This document shows positions 51,249 through 60,190 of a DNA stretch of 64,000 bases, in pieces. This DNA comes from Flavobacteriales bacterium. GTDB lineage: Bacteria; Bacteroidota; Bacteroidia; Flavobacteriales_F; PHOS-HE28. Below the pieces are notes generated by a model. The model saw nothing but the letters and a program-made list of their open reading frames with translations, did no database searches and had not been told where the DNA came from. The position numbers and the translations under genes are program-made. How positions within the stretch are numbered: position 1 is the first letter of the stretch; every line of letters begins with the position of its first letter. Where the stretch lies: contig JADJCX010000001.1 of assembly GCA_016703005.1 (NCBI GenBank), forward strand, positions 248,001 to 312,000, written 5' to 3'.

Positions 51249-51256
51249 TAAATTTG
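51249..51256 (+). promoter_or_regulatory. -7 element TAAATTTG abutting the Smr start codon
   Basis: TAAATTTG matches TAnnTTTG and ends four bases before the ATG at 51261, so transcription would start at the ATG. No good -33 TTG is visible because the region upstream is coding for the divergent gene. Confidence 0.35.
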
Positions 51257-51260
51257 GCAC

Positions 51261-51845
51261 ATGTCCAGCAAGTTCCGTCCCGGCGACAAGTTCATTTTCC
51301 TTGATGAGCCCGGTGGTGGTACCGTGATCGAACTGCTGAGCCACAACCGGGCGAAGGTGAAAACCCATGACGGCTTCGAGTTGGAATACGCACTATCGGC
51401 ATTGGTGCCCATGAAGGCCAGCGCGGACCGGTACATCGTCAGCGATCATCAAGCGCAACTGATCGCGGCCAACGACCGCATGGAAGAGGAGAAGAAACGA
51501 CAGGCCCGCAAGGGTGCAGCGCTGCGGCCCGGGAAGACCGCGCCACGACCGGAGGACAACAGTGTGGCCGAGGTGGATCTTCACCTGCACGAATTGGTGG
51601 AGGATGAAACGGTGATCAGCCAGGACGAAAAGCTGCGCTACCAGTTGGCGTATTTCGAGCGTTCCTTGGAAGCGGCCATCCGCAATGGCAAACGGAAGTT
51701 GATCGTCATCCACGGTGTGGGAGAGGGGATCCTGCGGGAAGAGGTGCGCAGGACCTTGCAGTTCTATGAGAGTGTGCGGTTCGAGGATGCCGATCCGCGC
51801 CGCTACGGATCAGGCGCCACCGAGGTGACGATCCTGCGGCATTGA
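51261..51845 (+). CDS. Smr-domain protein (DUF2027/MutS2-like C-terminal domain)
   Basis: Protein of 194 residues: a small beta N-terminal part (MSSKFRPGDKFIFLDEPGGG, TVIELLSHNRAKVKTHDGFE), a charged helix (NDRMEEEKKRQARKGAAL) and an Smr domain (VDLHLHEL, KRKLIVIHGVGEGILREEVR, YGSGATEVTILR). The HGxGxGxL and DLH motifs of Smr nicking or RNA-cleaving endonucleases are present. Bacteroidota commonly carry this short DUF2027+Smr form; its target is unknown. Confidence 0.88.
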   Translation: MSSKFRPGDKFIFLDEPGGGTVIELLSHNRAKVKTHDGFELEYALSALVPMKASADRYIVSDHQAQLIAANDRMEEEKKRQARKGAALRPGKTAPRPEDNSVAEVDLHLHELVEDETVISQDEKLRYQLAYFERSLEAAIRNGKRKLIVIHGVGEGILREEVRRTLQFYESVRFEDADPRRYGSGATEVTILRH

Positions 51846-51872
51846 TGGAAGTGGCGCACCTTTGCCCTCTGG

Positions 51873-51973
51873 CTCTGTCGTCCAGAGGAGGAGTCTTCGA
51901 CGACGAAGGATCTTTCAGATAGTGCTCCTGTAGCAGAGAGATCCCTCTTCGAGGCCTCATCGGGATGACAGAC
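51873..51973. repeat. Dispersed intergenic repeat with imperfect terminal inversions
   Basis: The block begins CTCTGTCGTCC and ends GGATGACAGAC, so its ends are imperfect inverted copies. Inside are GACGAAGGATCTTTC and AGAGATCCCTC. The right half is the inverse of the repeat at 14398-14465. It fills the gap between the Smr gene and rnpB. Confidence 0.6.
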
Positions 51974-52005
51974 CGGAGTGAGACCGCAGAGTTGTTCATT
52001 GATAT

Positions 52006-52403
52006 CCTGTGCATCGCTTCGCCGCCTCGGGCAACCGGGGAGGAAAGTCCGGGCAGCAAAGGGCACCGTGCTTCCTAACGGGAAGGGGCGTTACCGGTAA
52101 CGGTGGCGCTACGGACAGTACCGCAGAAAAGCAAACAGCCCAAGGCCCCGACTTGTCGGGGAACGGCAATGATGAAAAGGCGGGGTAAGAGCCCACCAGC
52201 GCCATGGCGACATGGCGGCTTGGCAAACCCTACGGGCTGAAAGACCAAATAGGCCGGGAGTGTCCACTGACTCGTCAGTGGGCAGTGGGCGGCTCGTCCG
52301 TTCTCGGCGGGTAGGTCGATAGAGGCAGCGCGCGAGCGTTGTCCCAGATAAATGGCGAAGTCCGCTTTACGGCGGAACAGAACCCGGCTTATAGATGCAC
52401 AGG
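52006..52403 (+). ncRNA. rnpB: RNase P RNA, bacterial class A
   Basis: Catalytic RNA that trims tRNA 5' leaders. The conserved CR-I block GAGGAAAGTCCGGGC starts near 52040. GGTAAGAGCCCACCAGC and GGCAAACCC occur in the middle, and the 3' block GATAAATGGCG ... ACAGAACCCGGCTTAT is complete. The P1 stem closes perfectly: CCTGTGCATC (52006-52015) pairs with GATGCACAGG (52394-52403). The length of about 398 nt is normal for class A. Reading frames in this region are spurious. Confidence 0.95.
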
Positions 52404-52410
52404 CCTTACA

Positions 52411-52452
52411 CGAAGGGCCCCGATCTCCGTTTGCGGAAGGAAGGGCCCTTCG
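52411..52452 (+). terminator. Probable rnpB terminator hairpin
   Basis: CGAAGGGCCC and GGGCCCTTCG are perfect ten-base inverted repeats separated by 22 bases, starting eight bases after rnpB. The T tail is short (CCATTTAG), so termination may not be purely intrinsic. Confidence 0.55.
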
Positions 52453-52510
52453 CCATTTAGGGGGTGACCACAACGATCATTCGACGACCTTCGTTGCCCC
52501 TATAGACCGC

Positions 52511-53604
52511 ATGCGCTTACTCAACATTCTCATTTCTCTTCTTGCAAGCCTCTGCCTTTCGGCCCAAGGTCTTGCACCCTTCACCACGCAGCAGGACCGT
52601 TTGTTCGCATTCGACAACGGCGCCTTCACGGAATTGAGCACGCGCAAGCCGAGCATGGTGCGCAACATCGGCGGTCGGTTGATCTACCTCACCGAGAACG
52701 GCGATCTGGTGCTGTACGATGAAGGCCGCATGCAAACGATCGAACGGGGCACGCGGCCCAAAGTGATCGCCAGCGATGGCATGGCGGCGTACTACGTGGG
52801 CACTTCGCTGAAGGTGATCGGCACCAATGGTGCGAAGTCGATCGCTTACAACTGCGCCGACTTCAATGTGCAGGACAGCTGATCGCGTTCCACGATAACG
52901 CGCAGCACATCCTCGGCATGTATTGGAACAAGCAAGTGCTTACCGTGGCCGATGTGATGAGCGAAAGCGATCGCCCACAATGGCTCGCTGGCCCGAACAC
53001 GCTGCTGTTCTACGATCACGAACGGCGCACCATCTATCTCACATACCGTGGCGAGACCTTCGAGCTGTGCCGCACCTCCGACTTCGCGCGGGTGAGCACC
53101 GGTGGCGATATCGTGGCGTATGTGAACGGCGACGACCAGACGTTCCATGTGTTCGATCACGGACAGGACAATATGATCCACGATTTCGCGCCGCAGAATT
53201 TCCAGGCGGGCGATGGGCTCGTCGGCTTCGTTGATGTGAACGGCGCGTTGCGCTGTTACAACAACGGCATGCTGTACGATGTCAGCGATTTCGCGCCGGA
53301 ACAATACTGGGTGCAGGACAGCTTGCTGCTGTTCGTTGAGCAAGGCATGCTGAAGGTGTTCCGCGGTGACCGCGTGGAGGTCCTTGAGCGCTACATACCG
53401 GAGAAATGGAAAGTGTTCGGTGGACTGATCGTGTACTTGGACCTCAATCGCACCGTGCGTTCATGGCAAGCGGGCAAACGCACCCAGTTGAGCAAGGAAG
53501 CTGCGATCGCGGACTTCGAACTGCACCGCGATGTGGTGCTGTGGCGCAGCAATGCGGGCACCACCAAGGTGTGGTGGCAAGGCAAGGTGTACGAGCACTT
53601 TTGA
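52511..53604 (+). CDS. Exported protein of unknown function, propeller-like (one frame break)
   Basis: Exported protein of about 364 residues once healed. The signal peptide is MRLLNILISLLASLCLSAQ. The sequence is made of short strand repeats with NG/DG turns (RLFAFDNGAFTELSTRKPSM, LIYLTENGDLVLYDEGRMQT, LRCYNNGMLYDVSDFAPEQY, LLLFVEQGMLKVFRGDRVEV, VWWQGKVYEHF), suggesting a beta propeller with roughly 40-residue blades. At about 52880 the frame stops (FNVQDS); one missing base restores LIAFHDNAQHILGMYWN. No catalytic motif, lipobox or T9SS tail is seen and I do not recognise the family. It follows rnpB on the same strand. Confidence 0.7.
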
Positions 53605-53605
53605 A

Positions 53606-53648
53606 GCTTCAAGGCACAAGCGTCAAGCTTCAAGGCCCAAGTCTCAAT
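53606..53648. repeat. Short direct repeat AAGCTTCAAGGC, two copies
   Basis: AAGCTTCAAGGCACAAG and AAGCTTCAAGGCCCAAG lie 21 bases apart directly after a stop codon. Such runs recur between genes in related genomes; nothing shows a function here. Confidence 0.4.
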
Positions 53649-53714
53649 GATCCAGACCCAGGGGAAGGCCGCTCGGACGTTGACATTTGGTCTTGTGTCC
53701 TGTGGCTTGCGTCT

Positions 53715-54812
53715 TCATTGCATTTGTGCCGCAGGGAACGCAGGGACCCTTGTGGTGGTGCCTGCCCGTTCCACCGTCCATAGGCCGATGGGGTTCTTCT
53801 TGCCCAGCAACGCGATCTCGCCCATGGGCTTGCGCGTGAAGCGGCTATCGGTAAGGCGCAGCATATCGAGCAGGTCCTTGCTCACCAGCAGGTCCACGCC
53901 CAAACGATTGCAACTGCTCTGGATGCGCGCAGCGGTGTTCACCGCGTCGCCGCTGAAGATGGGTTCCTTCTTCACCAACCCCACTTCGCCGGCTGTTACC
54001 GGGCCGTAGTGCAAGCCGGCCTTGAACTCCGGCACCAACCCGTAGGCCGCCTTGTAGTGTTCGGCCCGCTGTTGCAGCTTCTCGCGGATGCGGAAGAAAC
54101 ACTCCAGACAGCGTTGGTCCTTGAGCCCGCGTTGCAATCGCCACGTCACGCTCACTTCGTCGCCCACGTACTGGTAGATCTCCCCGCGCGTATCGATCAC
54201 CGGGTCGGTGATGTCAGCGTACACATCGTTCAGCAGGTTGAAGAAACGCTCGTGCCCCAGTTCCTCAGCGATGCGTGTGCTGCTGCGCATATCGAAGAAC
54301 ATGAAGATGCGCTGCTCCTGTCGCGGCTTGCTGTAGCGACCGAGCAACAAGGGCAGTCCGCCGCTGCCGTACTGGTCGCTGAGCCGCACGGCGATCATGG
54401 TGACACCCGCCAGGAGGATGTAGAAGATCACACGTCCGAGGAAGGCCAGATTGAACACACGCTCGATCGCATCGGCGCCATCCTCCTCAACCGACCGCAA
54501 GGCCGGTAACGCCGCATCGGTGATCACGATCGTGCAGGCCACGCAAACGGCCACGATCGCAAAGGCCGGGAAGAACGCCAGCCGCCGCAGCCTCGGTCGC
54601 AGTACGAACATGTAGAGGCCGCCGGCGAATACACCGAGTATCGCGGCGCGCAACGTGTGCGCCTGCAGCAACGCACCCAACTCATTGGGCAGTCCGCGTT
54701 GCTGCAGCACATTGCTCTCGAACAGCGCCGCGAGCACCGCAATGATCACCCAGGCCACGGTGATACGGAACGTGCGTTGGAGGCGCAGGATGGTGCGGCT
54801 GCGGGTGGCCAT
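53715..54812 (-). CDS. Membrane-bound class III adenylate/guanylate cyclase
   Basis: Predicted nucleotide cyclase of 365 residues. Residues 1-150 hold about four membrane spans (ITVAWVIIAVLAALF, AAILGVFAGGLYMFVL, FFPAFAIVAVCVACTIVI, VIFYILLAGVTMIAV). The class III catalytic domain starts near 167; the two metal-binding aspartates are Asp174 (FFDMRSST) and Asp218 (QYVGDEVSV), and the transition-state pair Asn292/Arg296 lies in DAVNTAARIQ. These suggest an active enzyme, probably making cAMP. No cAMP receptor gene is in the window. It is convergent with the unknown exported protein gene. Confidence 0.85.
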   Translation of the reverse strand: MATRSRTILRLQRTFRITVAWVIIAVLAALFESNVLQQRGLPNELGALLQAHTLRAAILGVFAGGLYMFVLRPRLRRLAFFPAFAIVAVCVACTIVITDAALPALRSVEEDGADAIERVFNLAFLGRVIFYILLAGVTMIAVRLSDQYGSGGLPLLLGRYSKPRQEQRIFMFFDMRSSTRIAEELGHERFFNLLNDVYADITDPVIDTRGEIYQYVGDEVSVTWRLQRGLKDQRCLECFFRIREKLQQRAEHYKAAYGLVPEFKAGLHYGPVTAGEVGLVKKEPIFSGDAVNTAARIQSSCNRLGVDLLVSKDLLDMLRLTDSRFTRKPMGEIALLGKKNPIGLWTVERAGTTTRVPAFPAAQMQ

Positions 54813-54904
54813 GCGGTGAGAGTGGAGATTGCGGCGATCCCCAATGGACGGGTCCGGCCGCTGCGCGAATGTATCCGGACGGACGCGTGGGGTGCTGCGC
54901 CTGA

Positions 54905-55264
54905 TCAGCCTACGGAAGGGGGCACTGGTTTCCGGAGCGACCGGGGCCAGAGGTACCAGCGCGCCACGCAGGCCAAGCCCATGACGAAGAACACCAAGGC
55001 CAAGGGCCGGGTGCAGTCACCGCAATAGAACTCACCGAGCATCCAGGTGCCGTTGGCGGCGATCCAGCACACCACGGCCAGGCAATGCAGCAGTTCGGAC
55101 AGGTCGGCGCGGCTGCGCCAGGCGATCCAAGCGGCCATGAGCAGGGTGGGAACGAGCATAACGGTGCCAGCGATCTTCCAATCCTGCACCCAGCATACGT
55201 CCTTGAAGAGCCAAAGCACAACGTGGAAGTTCTCGCCACTGCGGATCGATCGGAACAGGTTCAT
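54905..55264 (-). CDS. Small multi-span membrane protein
   Basis: Integral membrane protein of 119 residues from the ATG complementary to 55262-55264 (MNLFRSIRSGENFHVVLWLF). Three to four spans are visible (IAGTVMLVPTLLMAAWIAW, LLHCLAVVCWIAANGTWML, LALVFFVMGLACVARWYLW). The motif HVVLWLFKDVCWVQDW before the first span is distinctive and I have seen it only as a conserved unknown in Bacteroidota. A Cys pair (FYCGDC) sits between spans two and three. Function unknown. Upstream starts add unconserved residues. Confidence 0.65.
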   Translation of the reverse strand: MNLFRSIRSGENFHVVLWLFKDVCWVQDWKIAGTVMLVPTLLMAAWIAWRSRADLSELLHCLAVVCWIAANGTWMLGEFYCGDCTRPLALVFFVMGLACVARWYLWPRSLRKPVPPSVG

Positions 55265-55336
55265 GGTATGGTTGTGGTGCGGAAAGATCGGCGTAGGGAG
55301 CAACAGATCCTCCGGCAGTACGTCTACTTTTCACGC

Positions 55337-55906
55337 ATGAAATCGCGCTTCGGGGCAACGGTCTTGTTGGTGTTGAGCGCGTTCGCCCTGCTCGCACAGG
55401 GGAAGAGCGTACTGCCCTATTCCATTACCGTAAGCGGCACCATAACCGGCGAAATGACCGGCGATCCGCTGAAGGGGGTGAAGGTGAGGGTGTTGCGCGA
55501 TGGGGAACTGAGCAACCTGATCATCACCAAGGGCAATGGCCGTTTCAAGATCGAACTGGAACGCAACTGCTTCTACGCCTTCGAATTCACTCGGGACGAC
55601 CTTGTGGACAAGCACGTTACCATCGACACCAGAGGTGCGCCGCCCTTGCTCGATGTCCCGTCGCTGACCATGATCATCGACATATCGCTTTTCACCCCGG
55701 TGCCGGGCATGGATACGGAACTGTTCGAGGAGCCCATGGGCAAGGCGGCCTACAAGCACAGCAGTCGCAACATCATGTGGGACCTGCAATACGAGCAGGA
55801 GATAGCCACTTCCGTGCGCAAATTCATGGCCGAGTATTATAAGGAGGTGGACCGGCTAGGAACCGGTAGTTCTCCGGCCAAACCCGGTACCGGGCCGCCC
55901 AATTGA
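55337..55906 (+). CDS. Exported carboxypeptidase-regulatory-like protein, tandem paralogue 1
   Basis: Exported protein of 189 residues from ATG 55337 (MKSRFGATVLLVLSAFALLA). The mature part is a single CarboxypepD-reg-like beta sandwich: ITVSGTITGEMTGDPLKGVK, VRVLRDGELSN, GRFKIELERNCFYAFEFT. Then comes a conserved block IDTRGAPPLLDVPSLTMIID and the motif EEPMGKAAYKHSSRNIMWD, followed by a helical tail (SVRKFMAEYYKEV). The two next genes share this architecture. The EPMGKAxY...RNIxWD block is the family signature; I know no function for it. The C-terminus is Pro/Thr-rich (SSPAKPGTGPPN). Confidence 0.75.
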   Translation: MKSRFGATVLLVLSAFALLAQGKSVLPYSITVSGTITGEMTGDPLKGVKVRVLRDGELSNLIITKGNGRFKIELERNCFYAFEFTRDDLVDKHVTIDTRGAPPLLDVPSLTMIIDISLFTPVPGMDTELFEEPMGKAAYKHSSRNIMWDLQYEQEIATSVRKFMAEYYKEVDRLGTGSSPAKPGTGPPN

Positions 55907-55942
55907 TAACCCGGGGGGGCGAACCGCCGTAATAAGCCTCCC

Positions 55943-56515
55943 ATGCTCACACAACATCACCGCCGGGTTCCCACGCCATTGCTTCACGCAGCGGCTGTGG
56001 CCTTCGCGATCGCCTCCGGACCGATCGCCAGTGCCCAGCGGACGGGCATTGATTATGAGATCACTTTAAGAGGCCAAGTGCTCGATGAACTCACCGGCGA
56101 CCCGATGCCAGGTGCCATGGTGCTGGTGAAGCGCGATGGACATGCCCAGGATATGATCGTTACCAACACCGGCGGCTTCTACGACGTGCTGTTGGAACGC
56201 GGCAGTGAGTACCAGATCATCTACACCGTGAAAGGCTGTGTGGCCAAGCGTGTGGAGATCAGCACGAAGCACGCCCCGGCCAAATTGGATGTACCGAGCA
56301 TTACCATGACAGTGGATATCACCCTGTTCCCCGCACTGGTCGGGCTGCCGGTGACCGTTTTCGAGCAACCCATGGGCAAAGCGGCGTATGTGGCCGCAGC
56401 GCGGAACATCGAGTGGGATGCGGAGTACGGCAAAGCCATGCGCAACCGTATCAAGGCCTTCATGGTCAAGTACGACGCGCTACAGGAAAAGCAGCAGGTT
56501 CTGGCTGGGCGATAG
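55943..56515 (+). CDS. Exported carboxypeptidase-regulatory-like protein, tandem paralogue 2
   Basis: Second of three tandem paralogues, 190 residues, 36 bases after the first. The signal region is longer (LLHAAAVAFAIASGPIASAQ). The sandwich reads ITLRGQVLDELTGDPMPGAM, VLVKRDGHAQDMIVTNTGGF, YDVLLERGSEYQIIYTVKG. The signature is EQPMGKAAYVAAARNIEWD, followed by AKLDVPSITMTVDITLFPAL upstream in the same order as its neighbours. The tail AMRNRIKAFMVKYDAL is helical. Divergence from paralogue 1 is considerable, so the duplication is not recent. Confidence 0.75.
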   Translation: MLTQHHRRVPTPLLHAAAVAFAIASGPIASAQRTGIDYEITLRGQVLDELTGDPMPGAMVLVKRDGHAQDMIVTNTGGFYDVLLERGSEYQIIYTVKGCVAKRVEISTKHAPAKLDVPSITMTVDITLFPALVGLPVTVFEQPMGKAAYVAAARNIEWDAEYGKAMRNRIKAFMVKYDALQEKQQVLAGR

Positions 56516-56563
56516 GCTTGACCCGGCCGAGCTCATGTGCCCACTTTCGTTCTGCGATAGACC

Positions 56564-57103
56564 ATGAGGACGGCGATCACATCCGCAGCGGTACTCATTG
56601 TTGCTGCCGTGGCCTTTGGTCAAGGCAGTTCGTCGTTGCCATACACCATCACCGTTTCGGGCCGCATTCTGGGTGAACTTGATGGCGACCCCATCAAGGG
56701 CGCCTTGGTCATCGTGCGTTGCAACAGCGCATCGGAGGAGATGCTCGTACCCAACGGTCGGGGCAAGTACACCACGGACCTGCGCCGGGGCCAGCGCTAT
56801 GAATTCACGTACACGGCCCCCGGCATGGTGGCCAAACGCGTGTTGATCGACACGCATGGCGCCCCTCCGTTGCTCGATGTGCCCTCCATCAGCATGACAG
56901 TGGACATCACGCTCTTCCCTCCTGTTGAGGGGGTTGACCCGAAGCTCTTCTTGGAACCGATGGGCAAAGCGAGCTACAAACACAGCGTGCGCAACATCGT
57001 GTGGGACAAGGCCTACGGCGAGGAGATGCGCGCGAAGACCCGTCGCTACATGGCCGGCTACGACAAGAAAGTGAACGGCGATTTCGTCACCGATCAGCAC
57101 TAG
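56564..57103 (+). CDS. Exported carboxypeptidase-regulatory-like protein, tandem paralogue 3
   Basis: Third tandem paralogue, 179 residues, 48 bases after the second. Signal peptide MRTAITSAAVLIVAAVAFGQ, then ITVSGRILGELDGDPIKGAL, VIVRCNSASEEMLVPNGRGK and YTTDLRRGQRYEFTYTAPGM. The block IDTHGAPPLLDVPSISMTVD and the signature EPMGKASYKHSVRNIVWDKA are closest to paralogue 1. The tail is ARTRRYMAGYDKKV-like (AKTRRYMAGYDKKV). Only 9 bases separate it from the convergent folP stop. Confidence 0.75.
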   Translation: MRTAITSAAVLIVAAVAFGQGSSSLPYTITVSGRILGELDGDPIKGALVIVRCNSASEEMLVPNGRGKYTTDLRRGQRYEFTYTAPGMVAKRVLIDTHGAPPLLDVPSISMTVDITLFPPVEGVDPKLFLEPMGKASYKHSVRNIVWDKAYGEEMRAKTRRYMAGYDKKVNGDFVTDQH

Positions 57104-57112
57104 GCCGTTCGC

Positions 57113-57952
57113 TCAGCAGCGCGTAGCCTCCGCCAACTTCACGCACTGTACGGCCTCTTTCACATCGTGTACACGCAGGATGCTCGCGCCGTTGAGCAGA
57201 GCGATCGTGTTCAGTACCGTGGTGCCGTTCAAAGCGTCATCGGAACGGGTGCCCAATATTTCATTGATCATACGCTTGCGCGATAGTCCTACCAGCACCG
57301 GTGCGCCCAGCGCCTGTATCCGCTGAAGTTCCCGCAGTAGGGCGTAGTTGTGCGCAGTTGTTTTCCCGAAGCCGATGCCGGGATCAAGTATCACATCGGC
57401 AATGCCGGCTTGGCGCGCGGCGAGCAGTCGGCCGCTCAGGAACAGCGTCACCTCGGCCGCCACATCCGCATAGTGCGGATCGTTCTGCATGGTGGCCGGT
57501 GTGCCCTGCATGTGCATGGCGATATAGGGCACGCCAAGTTGGGCAACGGTGGTCAGCATGGCTTCATCGCGCAGCCCGGCGCCGATATCGTTCACCATAC
57601 CCGCTCCGGCGGCAACGGCCTGGCGCGCTACCGCACTGCGCCATGTATCCACACTGATCCACGCATCCGGAAAGCGCTGATGGATCGCTGTGATCACCGG
57701 GAGAACGCGCTTCAACTCTTCGGCTTCATTCCCTTCGGCACTGCCGGGCCGTGAGCTCTGTCCGCCAACGTCGAGGATCGCTGCACCCTCGCCCAGCATT
57801 CGTTCCGCGATGCGCAGTGCTTCGTCCACCGTGTTGGCCCGGCTCTCGGCGAAGAACGAATCGGGCGTGGCGTTGATGATGCCCATCACCATGGGGAAGC
57901 GCGGCTGCACCAGCCGGTCCTTCAGGCGCCAAGTGATCTTCGGGCAGTCCAT
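57113..57952 (-). CDS. folP: Dihydropteroate synthase
   Basis: Folate-pathway enzyme condensing p-aminobenzoate with dihydropterin pyrophosphate. It is 279 residues from the ATG complementary to 57950-57952 (MDCPKITWRLKDRLV), a normal length. The family motifs are intact: PMVMGIINATPDSFFAES, ILDVGGQSSRPGSAEG, ISVDTWRSAVARQAVAAGAG, MVNDIGAG, PYIAMHMQGTPATMQ, DVILDPGIGFGKTTAHN, PVLVGLSRKRMI and ILRVHDVKEAVQCVKLAEA. A start 14 codons upstream (57994) is also possible. It is divergent from the DUF1599 gene, a pairing common in Bacteroidota. Confidence 0.95.
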   Translation of the reverse strand: MDCPKITWRLKDRLVQPRFPMVMGIINATPDSFFAESRANTVDEALRIAERMLGEGAAILDVGGQSSRPGSAEGNEAEELKRVLPVITAIHQRFPDAWISVDTWRSAVARQAVAAGAGMVNDIGAGLRDEAMLTTVAQLGVPYIAMHMQGTPATMQNDPHYADVAAEVTLFLSGRLLAARQAGIADVILDPGIGFGKTTAHNYALLRELQRIQALGAPVLVGLSRKRMINEILGTRSDDALNGTTVLNTIALLNGASILRVHDVKEAVQCVKLAEATRC

Positions 57953-58024
57953 TGGTATGCGTGCAAGTTGCGCACGAAGATCGCAACCAACCATGCGTGC
58001 AAGGCACCGCATAGCTTCGCCGCG

Positions 58025-58627
<603 letters not shown>

Positions 58628-58702
58628 CCCTTCCTTTGGAGAGGGCAGGGTGGCCCCGTCAACACTTCGTTAACGCCCACCGACGGCCCGGTCGTCCACT
58701 TC

Positions 58703-58710
58703 TACATTCG
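58703..58710 (+). promoter_or_regulatory. -7 element TACATTCG before the DoxX/BT_3928 gene
   Basis: TACATTCG, identical to the -7 box of rpoD, ends 51 bases before ATG 58762. No TTG is seen at the expected -33 distance. Confidence 0.4.
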
Positions 58711-58761
58711 CCCCTCATCCGCCGAAGCACGAGTGCCTAGGCGCAAGCGATCCAACGCCCC

Positions 58762-60163
58762 ATGAAATACCTCGTCCTCGTTTGCCGCCTGATCGTAGGC
58801 GCGTTGTTCATCGTCAGTGGCCTCATCAAGGCCAACGATCCCATCGGTTTCGGCATCAAGCTCGATGAGTACTTCGCCGAGGACGCACTGAACCTCGTTT
58901 TCCTGGCGCCCTACAGCATGGCGTTGGGCATTCTGGCGTGCGTGGCCGAGATCGTTCTCGGGTTCGCGGTGCTGTTCGGTGGACGCATGAAGCTGGCAGT
59001 GGCCGCGCTGCTGTGGCTCACCATCTTCTTCGGTTGGCTAACGGCGTACACGGGCCATTGCAACGACATGCACGATGCGGGCACGCCGATGAAGTACACG
59101 GTAGTGGAGAACGGCGAGACCATCGAAAAGGAAAAGCATTGCGTGAGCGATTGCGGCTGCTTCGGCGATGCCATGAAGGGCAGCATGGGGCGTAGCCTGA
59201 CACCATGGGAGAGCTTCACGAAAGACCTCATCCTGTTCATCCTCATCATCCCCATCGCCATCGCGTCCTTCCGCAAGAACGGCTTGAAGTGGAACACCGC
59301 GGCCGACGACAAACTGCTGCTACCGTTGGGCCTGCTGCTTGTTGCCTTCTTCAGTTGGGTGTTCACATGGTGGGGGCCGTTGTGGTTCACGCTCATCGGC
59401 ATGGCGGGATACTTGGCGATCAAACGGATCTTCGGTGGACATCCGCCTGCCTCCTTGAAAGGGGGGACAAAAGGCGGAATGGATCACCGCGCTGTGGGCA
59501 ACGTTCATCTCGCTGCTCTTCATCTGGTGGTGCCTGGAGCACAACCCCGTGCGCGACTATCGTCCGTATGCCGAGGGCAAGAGCATCCTGGCGCAGAAGA
59601 ACGACAAGAAGGACCCCATCATCGAATCGTTCCTAGTGTACAAGAACAAGCAGACCGGCGAGGAGAAGGAATACTCGGCGAACAACTACCCATGGAACGA
59701 CAGCGTGTGGGTGGCCACGTGGGAATTCGTGAAGCAGCGCAACAACATCATCGACCCGGGCATCCAAAGCCAAGTGAGCGACTTCGCGCTGACCGACAAA
59801 GACGGCAACGACCTTACGGAGGGCATCCTCACCGAAGTGCAACCGGTCCTGGTCATCATCGTGAAGAGCGTGAAGGACGCGGACACCGAACACATGAAGG
59901 AGATAGCCGAGCTGTGCCGACTGGCGCAGGAGAAGAGCTGGTACGTGTACGGTGCCAGCGCCAGCGACTGGACGGAGATCGAATCGTTCCGCCACGACCA
60001 CGCGCTCAACTTCGAGTTCACGCAATGCGATGAGGTGACGCTGAAGACCATCAACCGCAGCAACCCCGGCATCATGTTGTTGAAGGAAGGCGTGGTGAAA
60101 GGCCAGTGGCACCACAACGACACGCCGACGTTCGACGACGCCGCGGCCGCCGCCGCGCCGTAG
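58762..60163 (+). CDS. BT_3928-type DoxX-like membrane protein with thioredoxin-like end (one frame break)
   Basis: Membrane protein of about 467 residues when healed. The DoxX/MauE-like half has several spans (YLVLVCRLIVGALFIVSGLI, MALGILACVAEIVLGFAVLF, LAVAALLWLTIFFGWLTAY) and a Cys cluster (HCVSDCGCFGDAMKG) typical of the BT_3928 group. Near 59470 the frame changes; the second frame resumes as AEWITALWATFISLLFIWWC, then PVRDYRPYAEGKSI. The C-terminal third is periplasmic and thioredoxin-like (SDFALTDKDGNDLTEG, VLVIIVKSVKDADTEHMKEI, NPGIMLLKEGVVKGQWHH). A short low-complexity segment (GHPPASLKGGTKGG) lies exactly at the break. Role unknown; possibly redox or quinone related, by analogy with DoxX/MauE. 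Confidence 0.82.
59443..59477. repeat. Short palindromic segment inside the BT_3928-type gene
   Basis: CCGCCT and AGGCGG flank CCTCCTTGAAAGGGGGG. The encoded GHPPASLKGGTKGG does not fit the conserved membrane-protein pattern, and the frame breaks here. It looks like a small inserted palindrome or an error-prone homopolymer stretch. Confidence 0.4.
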
Positions 60164-60190
60164 GGACGACGCTTGCGTCGTCCGTCGCGC

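Noticed and set aside
52006..52510. Several open frames across and next to rnpB on both strands
   Set aside because: The region is a complete class A RNase P RNA with matching P1 ends; the frames have no protein features.
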